From: Limnephilus marmoratus
Lineage: Eukaryota > Arthropoda > Insecta > Trichoptera > Limnephilidae
DNA length: 64,000 nucleotides
Direction of reading: 5' to 3'
Assembly: GCA_917880885.1 (NCBI GenBank)
Contig: OU862927.1
Location: forward strand, 35,739,571 to 35,803,570
A model generated the notes under the pieces. The model saw nothing but the letters and a program-made list of their open reading frames with translations, had not been told where the DNA came from and searched no databases. A program made the position numbers and the translations under genes. Numbering within the stretch: the first letter of the stretch is position 1; every line of letters starts with the position of its first letter. Below, one piece after another: positions 10,358-20,827 of the stretch.

Positions 10358-11174
10358 ATTATGCACAAAATAAATAAAAACCACTTTGACGCGTACTTGC
10401 CTCGTGCAAAAAAGACGCTCGATTTTAAATTTTGAAGGTGTGAGAATCAAAATATTTCTAGCGTTTATATTTCTTTTTTATATTATTTTCGGCAAACGTC
10501 GCATTGTCAAGTCGCTAGTTATGTAATTTTGTGTTGAACTTACTACAGTATTGTTTTGGATATCAAATTGAAAACGGTTGCGTTTATAGGTTGTCGCCGC
10601 TAATATTCTGTCATATTTTTAAAAAAATCGCTGAATACAGTGTTGTGTACATAAAAAATAATGCTAATAATATAAATGAAAAAAGGTTGGATATTAAAAA
10701 TAAAAGGCCTCCGCGTTCACTTATATATCTTATGTATTTATTCTTGTTGTAAAAACAATAATAATTAACAACGTGCACTGCTGTAAAAAACATTAACCAA
10801 TTTAATTCCTCTAAATGTAAATTTTGATTAAATATATCTTCTCTTGGATTTCTGAGCCCCCTGTTAAAAGAACCGCCACTGGTTATTAAGCCAAACCGGT
10901 AGGTTGAGATTACATTAATTAGATAGCTTTTTAACTATTAAATTAATGTAAAACAAAAATTTATTGTGTTAAAAAGTAAACCTCGGGACCGTTAAACGGT
11001 GTCCGCAACGTTACTAATAACTGCTAATAATTAATTGATACAAAAATCTAGTAGTTTCTACAAAGGTTTTTACGACATCTTCAAAAATAAGATACAAGAC
11101 ATTTAAAATACATTGGAAAAATTCCAAAATTCTTTCAGAAATTATTAGTAAAGCAAGCATAATATACAATAGAT
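10358..11174. other. AT-rich spacer, no gene
   Basis: No coding region recognised. Around 10850-10883, GAGCCCCC... and CCGCCACTGG resemble a hAT right end without a partner nearby. Confidence 0.4.
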
Positions 11175-12094
11175 CAGGGATGGCGAACCTTTACGTATCA
11201 ACGTGCCATTTTTCTAAATAAATGTTTAATTCAATTAAATTTATTTATTCTTTTAAAAACATTACAAAATTTAAAATTTTAATGCTTGCTTTTTTAAAAT
11301 ATATTTGTATACATTAAACATAATATAAATGGTAGGCAAAAAAAAACTATAAAAGTATTAATTGAGCTTGCCTTTTAAAGGCAGCTTCACTGACGCTAAA
11401 TATGTCGATATCCGAATTAATTCTGTTCAACAGCAAGATTGCTCTCCCGACCGGCATAACCATTGGCAAGTTAGTTCTGCAAGCCGGGAGATAAAACAGT
11501 CTATGCTATCGGGAACATAGAAACTAATGCTCTCCATGATAGTCATGATAATGAGGTCATAGACGTGCTATCAAATAATTTTGACTTTGGGGAGGGGGGG
11601 GGGGGGTTAAGCGAGATATTGCCAACGTCAGACGAAAACAAAACAAATCGTTGTCGTGGAAACGATGTTGACCCCCTTGAAAAGGTTTACTATGCCGAGC
11701 AATGCCATTTGCAGCCGCGTAACTTGCCGCGCTCATATGGCAAGTCTTGCCAACATTTTAATCATAGATTTTGACTGTTTATTTCTTTTTGCTGAACTAG
11801 CCATATTAAATAACATAAATCATAGATAAAACTCAAATAAACTTTAAAATACAATTATATCAACGAAATTCGCTATTATGTTACCGTACCGTACCCCGCG
11901 TATCGCAACCCGCGCACCGTACCCGAACATTCTGTAGCGTAGGGATCACTCGGGTTCGCTCGTTCACCTACTACACACTTCACACTTTTTATCGTAGTGC
12001 ATAATAAATTTTGTGATCACTGATCAGTGACGTGCCCAAAATATTGGCGTCGCGTGCCATTAATGGCACGCGTGCCATTGGTTCGCCATCCCTG
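11175..12094. mobile_element. hAT non-autonomous element, 8-bp TSD
   Basis: Ends CAGGGATGGCGAACCTTT and GGTTCGCCATCCCTG face each other, flanked by a perfect 8-bp duplication CAATAGAT (11167-11174 and 12095-12102). CAGGG...CCCTG ends and the duplication length identify hAT. The 920-bp interior has no intact transposase. It includes ACCATTGGCAAG, also seen at the window's left edge, and a G-run at 11592-11606. Confidence 0.85.
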
Positions 12095-12103
12095 CAATAG
12101 ATA

Positions 12104-12310
12104 AACAACCCCCTCTGGCTGTGCAAGCAATAGCATCCCGCATACATCTATTTCGGAGCGACCGAGTCCCACGCGTGCAGAAAAGTAAAGACCGATAGTA
12201 AGATAACGGTTTACAGCGGTGTTCACCGTGAGACTTTTTTGCGTGGCGGCCTGCAGTGGCACGGGACTCAGTCGCTCCGAAGTGGACAATATTTTCACAT
12301 CTACGATTGT
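12104..12310. repeat. Inverted-repeat element fragment
   Basis: TTCGGAGCGACCGAGTCCCA (12151-12170) and its near-inverse GGGACTCAGTCGCTCCGAA (12263-12281) form a hairpin with a ~95-base loop. Higher GC than the flanks. No coding assignment. Confidence 0.45.
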
Positions 12311-12424
12311 TTATCAATTGAATAAAAATTTTACTACGTTTTTATAATAAGGCTGTTAAATTTTAAATTGACGCCTACCGCGTCTACCTATTTATCTGTG
12401 GACAAAATAGAAAAGTTGGCACAG

Positions 12425-12715
12425 GTATATCGTGAACAGGGTTGCCGATTTGTGGGGAATTCCCCAAATTGCGGGGAATTTTTAAAAAATTCGATATTTT
12501 GTGGGGATTCTGAGCATTTCTGTTATAAACTTTTGAGAAAGTACTATAATTTTATTTTATTTAGCAGCAAAAGTTCAAGCCAATTTCCGTTTTTAAAGCC
12601 CGAAAGAAAGAGAATATCTGAAAATAACCAGATATGAGAATTTTTATTTATTTTGAAGGTAAAGGAACTTGTGGGGAATTTGAACATATATGCATTGGCA
12701 TCCCTAATCGTGAGT
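12425..12715. repeat. Low-copy TIR-like stretch with GGGGAATT words
   Basis: Begins with CAGGGTTGCCGATTTGTGGG and ends with ATTGGCATCCCTA, resembling short hAT-like inverted termini, with several GTGGGGAATT words between. No flanking duplication was confirmed. Confidence 0.35.
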
Positions 12716-12746
12716 AGTAGGGATTGGTTTGGATTGGTTTATTTAG

Positions 12747-12900
12747 GCTGGGCGCAAAAGCACGTTTTCCGTGTTCGATTTCCTGATACGGAATTTCGAT
12801 TCGGAATTCCGTGAGACTAGCGCAAACGTTCGTTTTTCTTCATTCGGAATGTATACACGTCAGCATAAATATACAAACACGTCAGCAGGGGCGTATCACT
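12747..12900. mobile_element. Partial TIR element (GGCTGGGCGCA family)
   Basis: Starts with TAGGCTGGGCGCAAAAGCACG and runs into CGGAATTCCG words. The same end occurs inverted at 19303-19325, where a longer copy exists. Only one end is recognised here. Confidence 0.5.
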
Positions 12901-13238
12901 TCGTTCAAATTTTTCAACCGTGGTCCGTGACGTAAAAGTGCTGTCACACATAGATAAAGTTTCATAGATGGAGCTGTAAAGATAGGTTTGTAATTTTTGA
13001 TTTTCACCATCTCTCGCTCAGGGTTGCCAACTTAGGGGTAAAATAAGTGAGATGGGATTTTTTTACTGGTTTAATAGGTGTTTTGGGGTATTTTTTGTGG
13101 TATTTTTGGGGGTTTTGTGATTCCATATATTTTTTTAAATTTTTATTACATCGTATACACGGAGCACTCGCACACTTCTTATTTAAAGATTTATTTTTAT
13201 TGTACAAAAACTTGCTGCAACGACTTGTGCCTTCACAA

Positions 13239-13897
13239 TAAGGAACTCCAGTGAAAAATATTATGGCTTTAAAAAAAATATGTTCATACAGACCAATGAA
13301 CGCTGATTCTGAATATATAAGTTTTATTTCATAATATTAAACGTAGAGTTCTTAAAAAATTATTAAAAAGTGCATTTTTAAACCTCTCGTCAAAACACAC
13401 AGTAAAGTTGATATTACTGAAATGGTTAGTGCTGACGTCACGCGTCACCAATCATTGTATTGAAACTTTGATTATGTAGGTATGACATAAGCCATCAGTA
13501 CTAACAACATTTCATGTTATTCGTTATTTTATACTGTTTATAGATATTTAGTTGTTGTGTTTATAAGGCATCTCTTATTATTATAAAAAAACTACTCTAC
13601 AAAAAAAATAGTAATGCTATTTCTAGGGAGAATACTTCGAAGAACGGAATTCAAAATGGCGGCAGTAGATCAGCTGATTGCCCAATCCTATACTAATTTT
13701 TCAGGAGTGATGACGACACACGATTCACCATACATCGGTGGTTTTCGGAGGGGTCTTGAAAAATTAAAACTTTAACAATTATTTTAACTATTATAACTAA
13801 CTTTAAAAATAAAAATAAAGGTGCAGTTATTTAAGTTAGAAAGTCATTATTTATTAAAAAGAATAAAAAAAATGTACTGGAGTTCTCTATTGGAAAA
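13239..13897. repeat. ~650-bp dispersed repeat with GAACTCCAGT ends
   Basis: Ends GGAACTCCAGT (13240) and ACTGGAGTTC (13878) are inverted. An inverted second copy with extended similarity lies at 63272-63924, sharing for example TGACGTCACGCGTCACCA and the CAAAATGGCG block. Non-coding, probably a DNA element. No target duplication seen. Confidence 0.65.
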
Positions 13898-14018
13898 ATT
13901 GGTGGACTCTTGAAGTTGTAGATTTTTTTTTTAATTTCCGAGAACATCTGATGCATACAGCTTCAATTTGTTTTGGTTTTGATTTTCTAAATATATCACA
14001 AGATCTTGAAGAAAAGGA

Positions 14019-14430
14019 TTTTTTTTTACAGTGAATACCGCACAAGAATCTCAACTGCTCCCGTCTGAAGCCAGTGAGACTATGGCATTCCCCAAATTAG
14101 GTATGTTGTGAGGCTGAAGGTAGTGAGGAGGGGAAGGAGGTGGGGAAGAGGAGGGTTGGGAAGTACCTGCCTATTCAGATCTGGTCACCAAACACGGCTA
14201 AAGCCATTTTCAAGCAACGTTTCAATTCTGAATGGTGGTCTTACACCAGGGCGATACTGATAGTATCTTCCACACTGGAACATGCCGCAAATATACTATA
14301 TATTATTTTAAATGAATTAATTGTGAAATAACACAAATTAATCAAATAAAATTTACTTGCGCATGCCAGGTTCGAACCCCAATCTCCGGATCGTGAGTCA
14401 AGAGTCTTACCCACTGGACTACGGAGGTCG
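14019..14430 (-). repeat. tRNA-derived SINE, full-length copy
   Basis: On the minus strand a tRNA-like head at 14430-14365 shows an A-box-like TAGTCCAGTGGGTAAGA and a B-box GGTTCGAACCT. A body follows with TGGAAGATACTATCAGTATC-like text, and an A-tail (poly-T at 14019-14028 on +). The cloverleaf stems do not pair well, so it is a SINE and not a tRNA gene. Related copies: 33772-34003, 35867-36217, 44862-45092, 47926-48051. Confidence 0.8.
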
Positions 14431-14474
14431 TCAGGTCATTTGATGGATGAAAATTAAAATCTCTTGATTTTATG

Positions 14475-14560
14475 AAACAAACAGCCCCGTATTTTGCGTA
14501 TCGCTTGTGAAAGATATGTTTTATAAGGTAAATAACAAATCGCGTACTGGCAACACAAAA
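14475..14560. repeat. Short repeat shared with 15490-15560
   Basis: ACAGCCCCGTATTTTGCGTA and the following TCGCTTGT occur both here and inside the hAT element at 15277-15745. A fragment of an unclassified dispersed repeat. Confidence 0.5.
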
Positions 14561-14887
14561 TATTTCTATTTCGAATGGCGTTTTTGACAGCATTTAACGG
14601 TCTTGGTTTTCTGCATAACAAGGTAAGATATAGCATTTTTCTGTTGAAAATAATAATTATACTGTATATAGATGTTTTATCTGATCGATAAATATGATTT
14701 CCATTCAAAAACATTGGTTTTTCATTTTGTTTTCGCTAAAAGCGTTCATGTTCCTGTGGTGGCGCATTGGCTTCTTGTTTTGATCTTTTGTATTGTTTTA
14801 CGTATTTTAATTTGATTCTTTCAAGATGTATTTTATTTTAATGTTTTCCGGTAGACTATATATAACTTATTGTTATCATTTTTGTAG

Positions 14888-15067
14888 ATGGCTGTTAGAG
14901 GTTTGTCACATGAAGAAATAACTATTGCACTGCAAGGAGACATTTCCGATGTCAAATGGGAGTCTGACGGTGAAGGTGAAGAGAGCTGGTCAGTGGAGTA
15001 TCTACAAGATGACCAGGATCAGAACCAGTACCAGGACATCAACATTCAGCATTCGTCCGTAAATTAA
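14888..15067 (+). CDS. Small ORF after a splice acceptor, 59 aa, unrecognised
   Basis: ATG at 14888 lies immediately after a good acceptor (TTATCATTTTTGTAG). The 59-residue frame starts MAVRGLSHEEITIAL, is rich in Asp, Glu, Gln and Ser (DGEGEESWSVEYLQDDQDQN) and ends at TAA 15065-15067, with an AATAAA at about 15162. The start (RGLSxEEI followed by acidic residues) resembles the N-terminus of piggyBac-type transposases and derived proteins, so this could be the first coding exon of a dead element, or a small host protein. Expression is unknown. Confidence 0.4.
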   Translation: MAVRGLSHEEITIALQGDISDVKWESDGEGEESWSVEYLQDDQDQNQYQDINIQHSSVN

Positions 15068-15224
15068 TTTGAGGTTAGGTCGGTTAGGATACCTTAGTTT
15101 TTGTGTTATGTTTTATTATCAATTGTCTTATGTGTTATTTATTATCAATTGTCTTTACTGAAAATAAACATATTTAAAGATGTTCTCAGAGTGTTTCATT
15201 TGTCTAATGTAACATTTTCCTGAT

Positions 15225-16385
15225 TCCAATAATTTTGTTCTTAAATAATTTATTGGGCTAATGAAGTAGGTCGAGATAGGGATGGACATTCAAAAAATAC
15301 ATCGATGTTTTTTCCGATGTAATGCATCGAATGGTTGCATCGATGTTAATACGATGTATTGAGAAATACATCGATGTTTCCAATACATCGATGTATTTCT
15401 GATTTCTTATGTGGAATTCCCTATATTTCGGTGGTACAAATCAAAACACGCGTCGGGGGGGGGGGGGGGGGCGCAGCGCTTCTTATTAAACAAACAGCCC
15501 CGTATTTTGCGTATCGCTTGTTGGAATATAACATGCAATATACTGGCAACGAAATGAATAAATTAATTAGTACCACAATGAATAAAGAAAAGTTAAAAAA
15601 AAAAACTTTTCGTATTCGATGCATCGAATAAAAAACATCGATATATATTCGATGTTGAAGTATTAACAATACATCGCTTCAATACGATGCATCGTTACAA
15701 TACATCGAGTGTTTATAATACATCGATGTATATCGTCCATCCCTAGGTCGAGAGCGATTATATTGTCTATGGTAGACAAATAAGTTTCCTCTATCTATAG
15801 TCTATTACTGCTGGCAGGTGCGGGAAGGGCGAGGGGGGGGGGGGGGGTCTGGTTAAGTTGGTGACGAAAACCGCTAGGAGGAAAAAGCCTTAAGTGATCG
15901 ATCTAGGGGTTAGTATATTTATGCACGTCGGTATTAGTTCATTTATGGTACAGATAGTGATAGCGTGGTGAACGCACGACGATGGAGGACGACGATTTAT
16001 TAGCAATTGCATTTCTGTTAATAATGAAGAAGAAAAAAATAATGGAATGATGGAAAATAATGAATTAATAATGAAAGTTTCTGCCTCACACATTATCGTG
16101 TTGCGATTCTATGCATAACAAATACAAAGAATACGTCCGACGCACGCGGTGCCCATAAATCATAAATATACTAACCCCTAGATCGATATCTTCGGGCCTT
16201 TTGCTTCTAAGCAGTTTGGTCATCACTGTCACCAACTTAACCAAAAATAAAATGGTCCACCAAAGACAATAAACAAATAACATAGAGGAAGTTCAAGGCC
16301 ATTTATCACCATAGAGAATATGATCGCGCTCGACCTTCTTCATTCATTCATTAGCCAAATAAATTATTTAAAAATAAAAATGCTT
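15225..16385. mobile_element. Long palindromic element interrupted by a hAT MITE
   Basis: The left arm (TTAAATAATTTATTGGGCTA, 15241-15260) and right arm (near 16350-16376) are inverted near-copies. The inverted match continues through AGGTCGAG, CTCTATGGT..., ACTTCCTCTAT, AAGTTGGTGAC and GATCGATCTAGGGGTTAGTA-type words to the centre near 16000. The left arm is split by a hAT insertion at 15277-15745. A poly-G run is at 15834-15847. No transposase. Confidence 0.65.
15277..15745. mobile_element. hAT MITE, 8-bp TSD, ATACATCGATG-rich
   Basis: Ends TAGGGATGGACATT and inverse (GTCCATCCCTA) with a perfect 8-bp duplication GGTCGAGA (15269-15276 and 15746-15753). The 469-bp interior is full of direct and inverted ACATCGATGT/GATGCATCG words, which may be transposase binding sites, and carries a G17 run near 15456-15472. 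Confidence 0.85.
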
Positions 16386-16660
16386 GAAAGCAGAAAAATG
16401 TTTTTAGTTTCCCCAAGAAAACAACGTTCCATCTGACAAAGCCTGAGGGAATGAGCTTTACATAATATGTACAGCTCATTCTCTCAGCAGAGAGCTTTGT
16501 CAGATGGAAACCTGTTATCCTGAGGAAATCAAAAAATCAAGCGTTAGTAAAAAACCTAAAATACTTGAAATATGAACTCCTTATAAAAGGAAAACATTTT
16601 CAAATAATGATTATGGTTTTCTACAACGAATTTCCATTTTTCTGCTTGAAAAATGAGAAC
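16385..16660. mobile_element. Palindromic MITE
   Basis: CCATCTGACAAAGC...GAATGAGCT (16429-16456) pairs with AGCTCATTC...GCTTTGTCAGATGG (16472-16508), giving a stem of ~35 bp with small bulges. Outer AGCAGAAAAATG and CATTTTTCTGCTTGAAA (16632-16650) words are also inverted. No TSD assigned. Confidence 0.55.
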
Positions 16661-16780
16661 TCAGGAGTACATGTTTAAATACTTTTTATTTTCAGAAAGA
16701 CTATCAATAATAGCACATAAAAACACTGGTTCGGTGAATTCGATGAATTGATAAATGGTTTGAAAAAGACTATCGACACT

Positions 16781-16912
16781 GGAAAGGAAACATGGCTAAA
16801 GCGTTATACAGCTGTGACATTAAAGATTAACGTACACAATAAGCTGTATTGTTTGTTTACGTATGTTCATCTATATGGCGCTTTAGCCATTTTTCCTTTC
16901 TAGCAGTCACTG
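16781..16912. mobile_element. Short palindromic MITE, second copy
   Basis: Arms CTGGAAAGGAAACATGGCTA and TAGCCATTTTTCCTTTCTAG flank GCGTTATACAGCTG and an inverted ATATGGCGC. Same family as 1370-1475. Confidence 0.65.
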
Positions 16913-17154
16913 TACATATCTTAGTTCTTGTAGAATGAAATAAAAAATCTGCATATTCTAAATTTCCTTTCAACCGAAATTAAACAGAGTATACCTTCAT
17001 CGAGGACCCATTTCAGCCATCTCACGGTAAAAACAGCATCACATGTTCTGAAAAAAATATATCACATTAAAAAAAGTTTGTGAACATAATATATAATATT
17101 TTTCCCTTGTGATGACATACTTTGTTTATCACAAGGGAAAAATATTCTCCCTTC

Positions 17155-17448
17155 TGTTCATATGAAGAACGAAAAAACCACGTAAGATCGTTGGAGATCT
17201 GCAAAAAATGCAAGGCTGATGTAAGCGTAATGAGTAAGATTGAGAAAGAAACCCTCAGATGGTTTGGGCATGAAAAGCGAATGTACAATGAATGGAACAA
17301 GTATATATAACGCAGATGTGAGTGGTAGTGAAGTGCCAAGTCTTCCTCGGGGACACCAGAGGAAGACTTAGCGCGATCAAGTGAATAATTGCTTGCTTGC
17401 GTGGGGCACGTCAAGAGTCAGAATAATAGAATAGTATGTATAAATGTG
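17155..17448 (+). pseudogene. LINE C-terminal fragment, left part
   Basis: Plus-strand frame reads KIEKETLRWFGHEKRM, the LRWFGHVERM-type motif of the C-terminus of insect non-LTR RTs (same as at 36830-37160). The element is interrupted by a DNA element at 17449 and continues at 18337. Frames are broken. Confidence 0.7.
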
Positions 17449-18336
17449 GGCTTAATTTCGGTTTACGGAAGGTCTTCCAAAATAATAAAACTTTTTTTTT
17501 TTATACTAACTATTGGCTGGAGAATCCGAATCCGAAAGAATTTTTTTTCGGAAAGCAATATTAACAAAGTTACACGACTTTAAAATTTTCTATACGCATA
17601 CATGAAAATCGACATATTGGAAGTATTATGACAGTTTAAAGTCATAGAAACAGCCACATAAAATTAAGTGTTGCCATATCAATAACTAACTTAAGTAATT
17701 ATTTTTTATAAATTTTACTCACTTTTGGCGTAAACGCTAAACTACTTGAAAACAGGGATATTTTTTTAAATTGACGCGAGCAGGCGGTATAAAGGGGCAC
17801 AAACCATGTGACACAAACCTAGCGTAGCCGTTAAACTACTTGAAAACGTAGGCTGTTTTTTAAAATTGACGCGAGCAGGCGGTATAAAGGGGCACAAACC
17901 ATGTTACACAAACCTAGCGTAGCCGCTAAACTACTTGAAAACAGGGATGTTTTTTGCCGTGACGCGAGCAGGCGGTATAAAGGGGCACAAACCATGTTAC
18001 ACAAACCTAGCGTTAGGTTAGGTTACGCATTTTTAAGACTACGAATTTTCATACTTCGTCGATTTATAAGGTATGTTTGATGATATTATTGCATGGTAAC
18101 ATTTAATTTTGTGTGGTAAAACATTTTTCTAGTTTATCTATGACTTTAAACTGTCATAATACTTCCAATATGTCGATTTTCATGTGTGCCTATAGAAAAT
18201 TTTAAAGTCGTGTAACTTTGTTAATATTGCTTTCCGAAAAAAAATTCTTTCAGTTTTGGATTTTCCGGCCCATAATTAGTATATAAAAAAAAAAAAAAAT
18301 TATTTTGGAAGACCTTCCGTAAACCGAAATTATTCC
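17449..18336. mobile_element. TIR element with internal 94-bp repeats, 8-bp TSD
   Basis: Inverted arms of ~190 bp start GGCTTAATTTCGG (left) and GGAATAATTTCGG (right, inverted) and contain GGAAGGTCTTCC-like and ATGACAGTTTAAAGTCAT sequence. An 8-bp duplication TAAATGTG flanks (17441-17448, 18337-18344), and the same LINE continues on both sides. The centre has three tandem ~94-bp units starting near 17735, 17829 and 17924, then a short GGTTAGGTTA. No transposase. Confidence 0.85.
17735..18012. repeat. Three tandem ~94-bp units
   Basis: Units contain CGCTAAACTACTTGAAAAC, GACGCGAGCAGGCGGTATAA and AGGGGCACAAACCATGTTAC. The same unit occurs, single and inverted or direct, inside the GGGTGAAATG-family elements at 20984-21620 and 48793-49365. 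Confidence 0.85.
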
Positions 18337-18445
18337 TAAATGTGAATGAGGCAAGGAATGTATGCCAAGACCGAGTTGTTTGGCGGTCCGTTCTCTCTGA
18401 ATGCCCTGCGGGAAAACAGCATGACAATTAGTTACTTACAGCATT
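18337..18445 (+). pseudogene. LINE C-terminal fragment, right part
   Basis: Continuation of the LINE at 17155-17448. The sequence AATGAGGCAAGGAATG then GCCAAGACCGAGTTGTTTGG aligns with 37074-37115 (AATGAAGCAAGCAAGG, GCCAAGACTGAGTTATTTGG), proving that the two halves were once contiguous. Confidence 0.75.
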
Positions 18446-19029
18446 ATTAATTTTACTTGCCAAATGTTATGGTCTGCCAAACAATGTTATAAGGTGTTCC
18501 TAATGTAAAGCTTCAAAATCATCCAAAGTCTGGAACATTTTCTGAAACAATATTTGTGAAACATTAACCACTCGGACCCATAAGCTTGTTTTAACGATAA
18601 TATAACATTAACACACATATGTATGACGTACGAGGCGTACGTAACTTATTAAAGTAAAATTGACATCATATTTTATCAATACAAACACATGTCATTTAAC
18701 CTCAAATAGGTTTAAAGATAAATCAAGCTGAATGTTAATGTCGTATGTAATTACCTGATTTCTGGATCAATTGCGGACAAACTTTAACCATTGTTCCACC
18801 TCTGTAATTCGTGTAAACGATTTTTGAAATAAATATGCACACCGGGATGTCAACAATACAAATTCAAATACGAATTCATGTTCGTTTGACAATCGTATGA
18901 TTGCGTATGATGCAATATGACGTTTAAAGTTATACCTATCTATAATTAAGCTTTATCTATAAGAATTTGGTCCGCTCCTGTCAGTTCCAAGGTCAAAGCC
19001 GAGATTAACGCCCCTGCCATAAATATACT
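18446..19029. other. Spacer, no gene recognised
   Basis: AT-rich with a small palindrome ACGTACGAGGCGTACGT near 18627. No coding region or shared repeat was identified. Confidence 0.4.
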
Positions 19030-19327
19030 AACCCCGCGGTGCCGATGCGATACTGAATAGAAATTCCCGAACGTGTGCGCCGGCACAAACAAAATGTATG
19101 CAAGCGCTGCGTTCCGCATGACGTCATTAGGTTTTTCCGTTCGGTTTCTCCGAACGCGCCGGCTTGCATTCGGAACGTACGTACGGAATTTTTTCCGTTC
19201 GGAAAAAAAGCGAACGTGTGCGTCAGTTAATGTATTTTCTACTGATTCCATGTATTCCGGTCTCCGAATACGGAAAACGAATTCGGAAATCGAATAAGGA
19301 AAACGTGCTTGTGCGCCCAGCCTTATG
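19030..19327. mobile_element. TIR element (GGCTGGGCGCA family), longer copy
   Basis: The right end ACGTGCTTGTGCGCCCAGCC (19301-19320) is the inverse of the left end at 12750. The interior has repeated TCCGTTCGG/CCGAACG and CGAATACGGAAAACG words. The high GC and open frames reflect these repeats and not genes. Confidence 0.55.
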
Positions 19328-19597
19328 GATCAAGTATATCTATGGGTTGACCTTTGACACGTGGTTTTGACAGATTGTTCAAATTTGTTTACTGATACGT
19401 CAAAAGTTCGAAGGCAGGAGAGGCATATTAAACTCAATACTTATCTATCATAAAAGTATCAACATTATCAATTGTTACCGTAAATCTACACGAAAATAAA
19501 ACAAACCCTTCTATCTGACGTCCCGCTTAAAAATCAGTGTTATTTTTCGTTTTATCGTTAATTGTCGGAAAAATAAATATAACCCCAAAATAATACG

Positions 19598-20485
19598 ATG
19601 ACAGATTTGTACAAAGTCGCTGTTGTAACAGGCGCAAATAAAGGTATCGGCTTTGATATTGTGAAAGGACTGTGTAAGGATTTTAAAGGCGATGTTTACC
19701 TAACATGTAAAGATGTGGACAAAGGAGAAGCTGCCCTCAAAGAGTTGAATGAATCTGGTTTTAAACTCGGTGTTCTTGGCAAGGAACCTGGCGTGTTTTT
19801 TCACAAGTTGGACGTCACAGACAAAGAAAGTATCAAAAGTTTTCGAGATTATTTAAAAGAACACTATAATGGCGTAGATATATTAATTAATAATGCCGGG
19901 AAAAGGTTTTCCGCAGACGCACCCGAACCCCGTTCTATTAAAGCAGAAATAACAACACAAGTTAACTATTTCGGTTTAGTTTCAGTTTGTAAATATCTAT
20001 TTCCTCTGCTTAATCCTAAAGCCAGGGTTATACACGTCGGCAGTTGTAGCGGCCATCTTTCTCGTATTCCCGGGAAGTTTATCAGAGAACCTTTTGCAAA
20101 TTGCAACTTGACGGAGCCAGAACTTACAGACTTGGTTAAACAATACGTGGATGCTGTCAGAAGAGGAACAGATATAGCTGAAGGTTGGGGAGACAGCTGT
20201 TACACCGTATCTAAAGTAGCCGTGAGTGCTTTAACATCAATACAGAATAGAGAATTCGGTTCTGAAGGCATTTGTGTCAACTGCGTTCATCTTGGAGAAG
20301 CAGCAATTGATCTGACTCTTCAAATGGAAGACCTGGACATCAATGAAGATTCTGCAGCCGCCTTGTACCTGGCCCTCGAGGCCCCAGAAGATGTTAAAGG
20401 AGTCTTCATGAGGAATGATAAGACAATCATTGATTGGATTGTAAAAGATCCCACTAAAGAAATTGAGGGTCTAAGCAAGTTCTAA
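19598..20485 (+). CDS. CBR1: Carbonyl reductase 1-like short-chain dehydrogenase
   Basis: Intact 295-residue intronless frame encoding an NADPH-dependent classical SDR of the cytosolic CBR1 type (usual length about 275). Seen: cofactor motif TGANKGIG at 11-18, LDVTD 71-75, NNAG 98-101, N124, a Ser at 149/151 in VGSCS, and the active pair Y202/K206 in YTVSK. These are the SDR Asn-Ser-Tyr-Lys residues. The region just after the active site, EGWGDSCYTVSK, fits CBR1. Unusual: the CBR1 block CCPGWVRTDM is replaced by NCVHLGEAAIDL (228-239), so the Pro-Gly turn near the nicotinamide is lost. The ATG at 19598 sits in context ATACG with no upstream start in frame nearby. Cofactor and substrate are inferred from the family. 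It may be a retrocopy or a genuinely intronless gene. Confidence 0.85.
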   Translation: MTDLYKVAVVTGANKGIGFDIVKGLCKDFKGDVYLTCKDVDKGEAALKELNESGFKLGVLGKEPGVFFHKLDVTDKESIKSFRDYLKEHYNGVDILINNAGKRFSADAPEPRSIKAEITTQVNYFGLVSVCKYLFPLLNPKARVIHVGSCSGHLSRIPGKFIREPFANCNLTEPELTDLVKQYVDAVRRGTDIAEGWGDSCYTVSKVAVSALTSIQNREFGSEGICVNCVHLGEAAIDLTLQMEDLDINEDSAAALYLALEAPEDVKGVFMRNDKTIIDWIVKDPTKEIEGLSKF

Positions 20486-20486
20486 C

Positions 20487-20492
20487 AATAAA
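20487..20492 (+). promoter_or_regulatory. Possible polyadenylation signal after SDR gene
   Basis: AATAAA starts only two bases after the TAA stop. A second candidate is at about 20882. The first would give a very short 3' UTR. Confidence 0.35.
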
Positions 20493-20827
20493 TTAAGGAA
20501 ATCCTTTTTAATTGGCAGACAGGTATTTTTTTAATAATCCCCTCGTCCATTATTTTGTTTGTTGAAATTTCCCCTCCTGTGATATTTTACATCTATTAGA
20601 GTTATATATTCACGTCAATGTATGTGTATCCAAAATATTTAGTAGGTTTGCTTTGACTGTAAAATGTGTACTTATTCCATTTTTCCAACCCCCTTTTATA
20701 CTGTAAATTATACAAAATTTCCTCTACCAAACAACAAATTTTCATGTCATAAATTATAACAAAAAATAGTTAAATAAATAATCAGTGAGCTAAGATAAAA
20801 ATTGGTGAAAAAAGATGATAATTGTCT

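Noticed and set aside
12017..12317. Frames of 85-93 codons near 12.1 kb
   Set aside because: They straddle the end of a hAT element and an inverted repeat. No coding evidence.
18946..19370. Overlapping frames of 68-101 codons
   Set aside because: Caused by GC-rich inverted repeats of a TIR element. No homology or splice signals.
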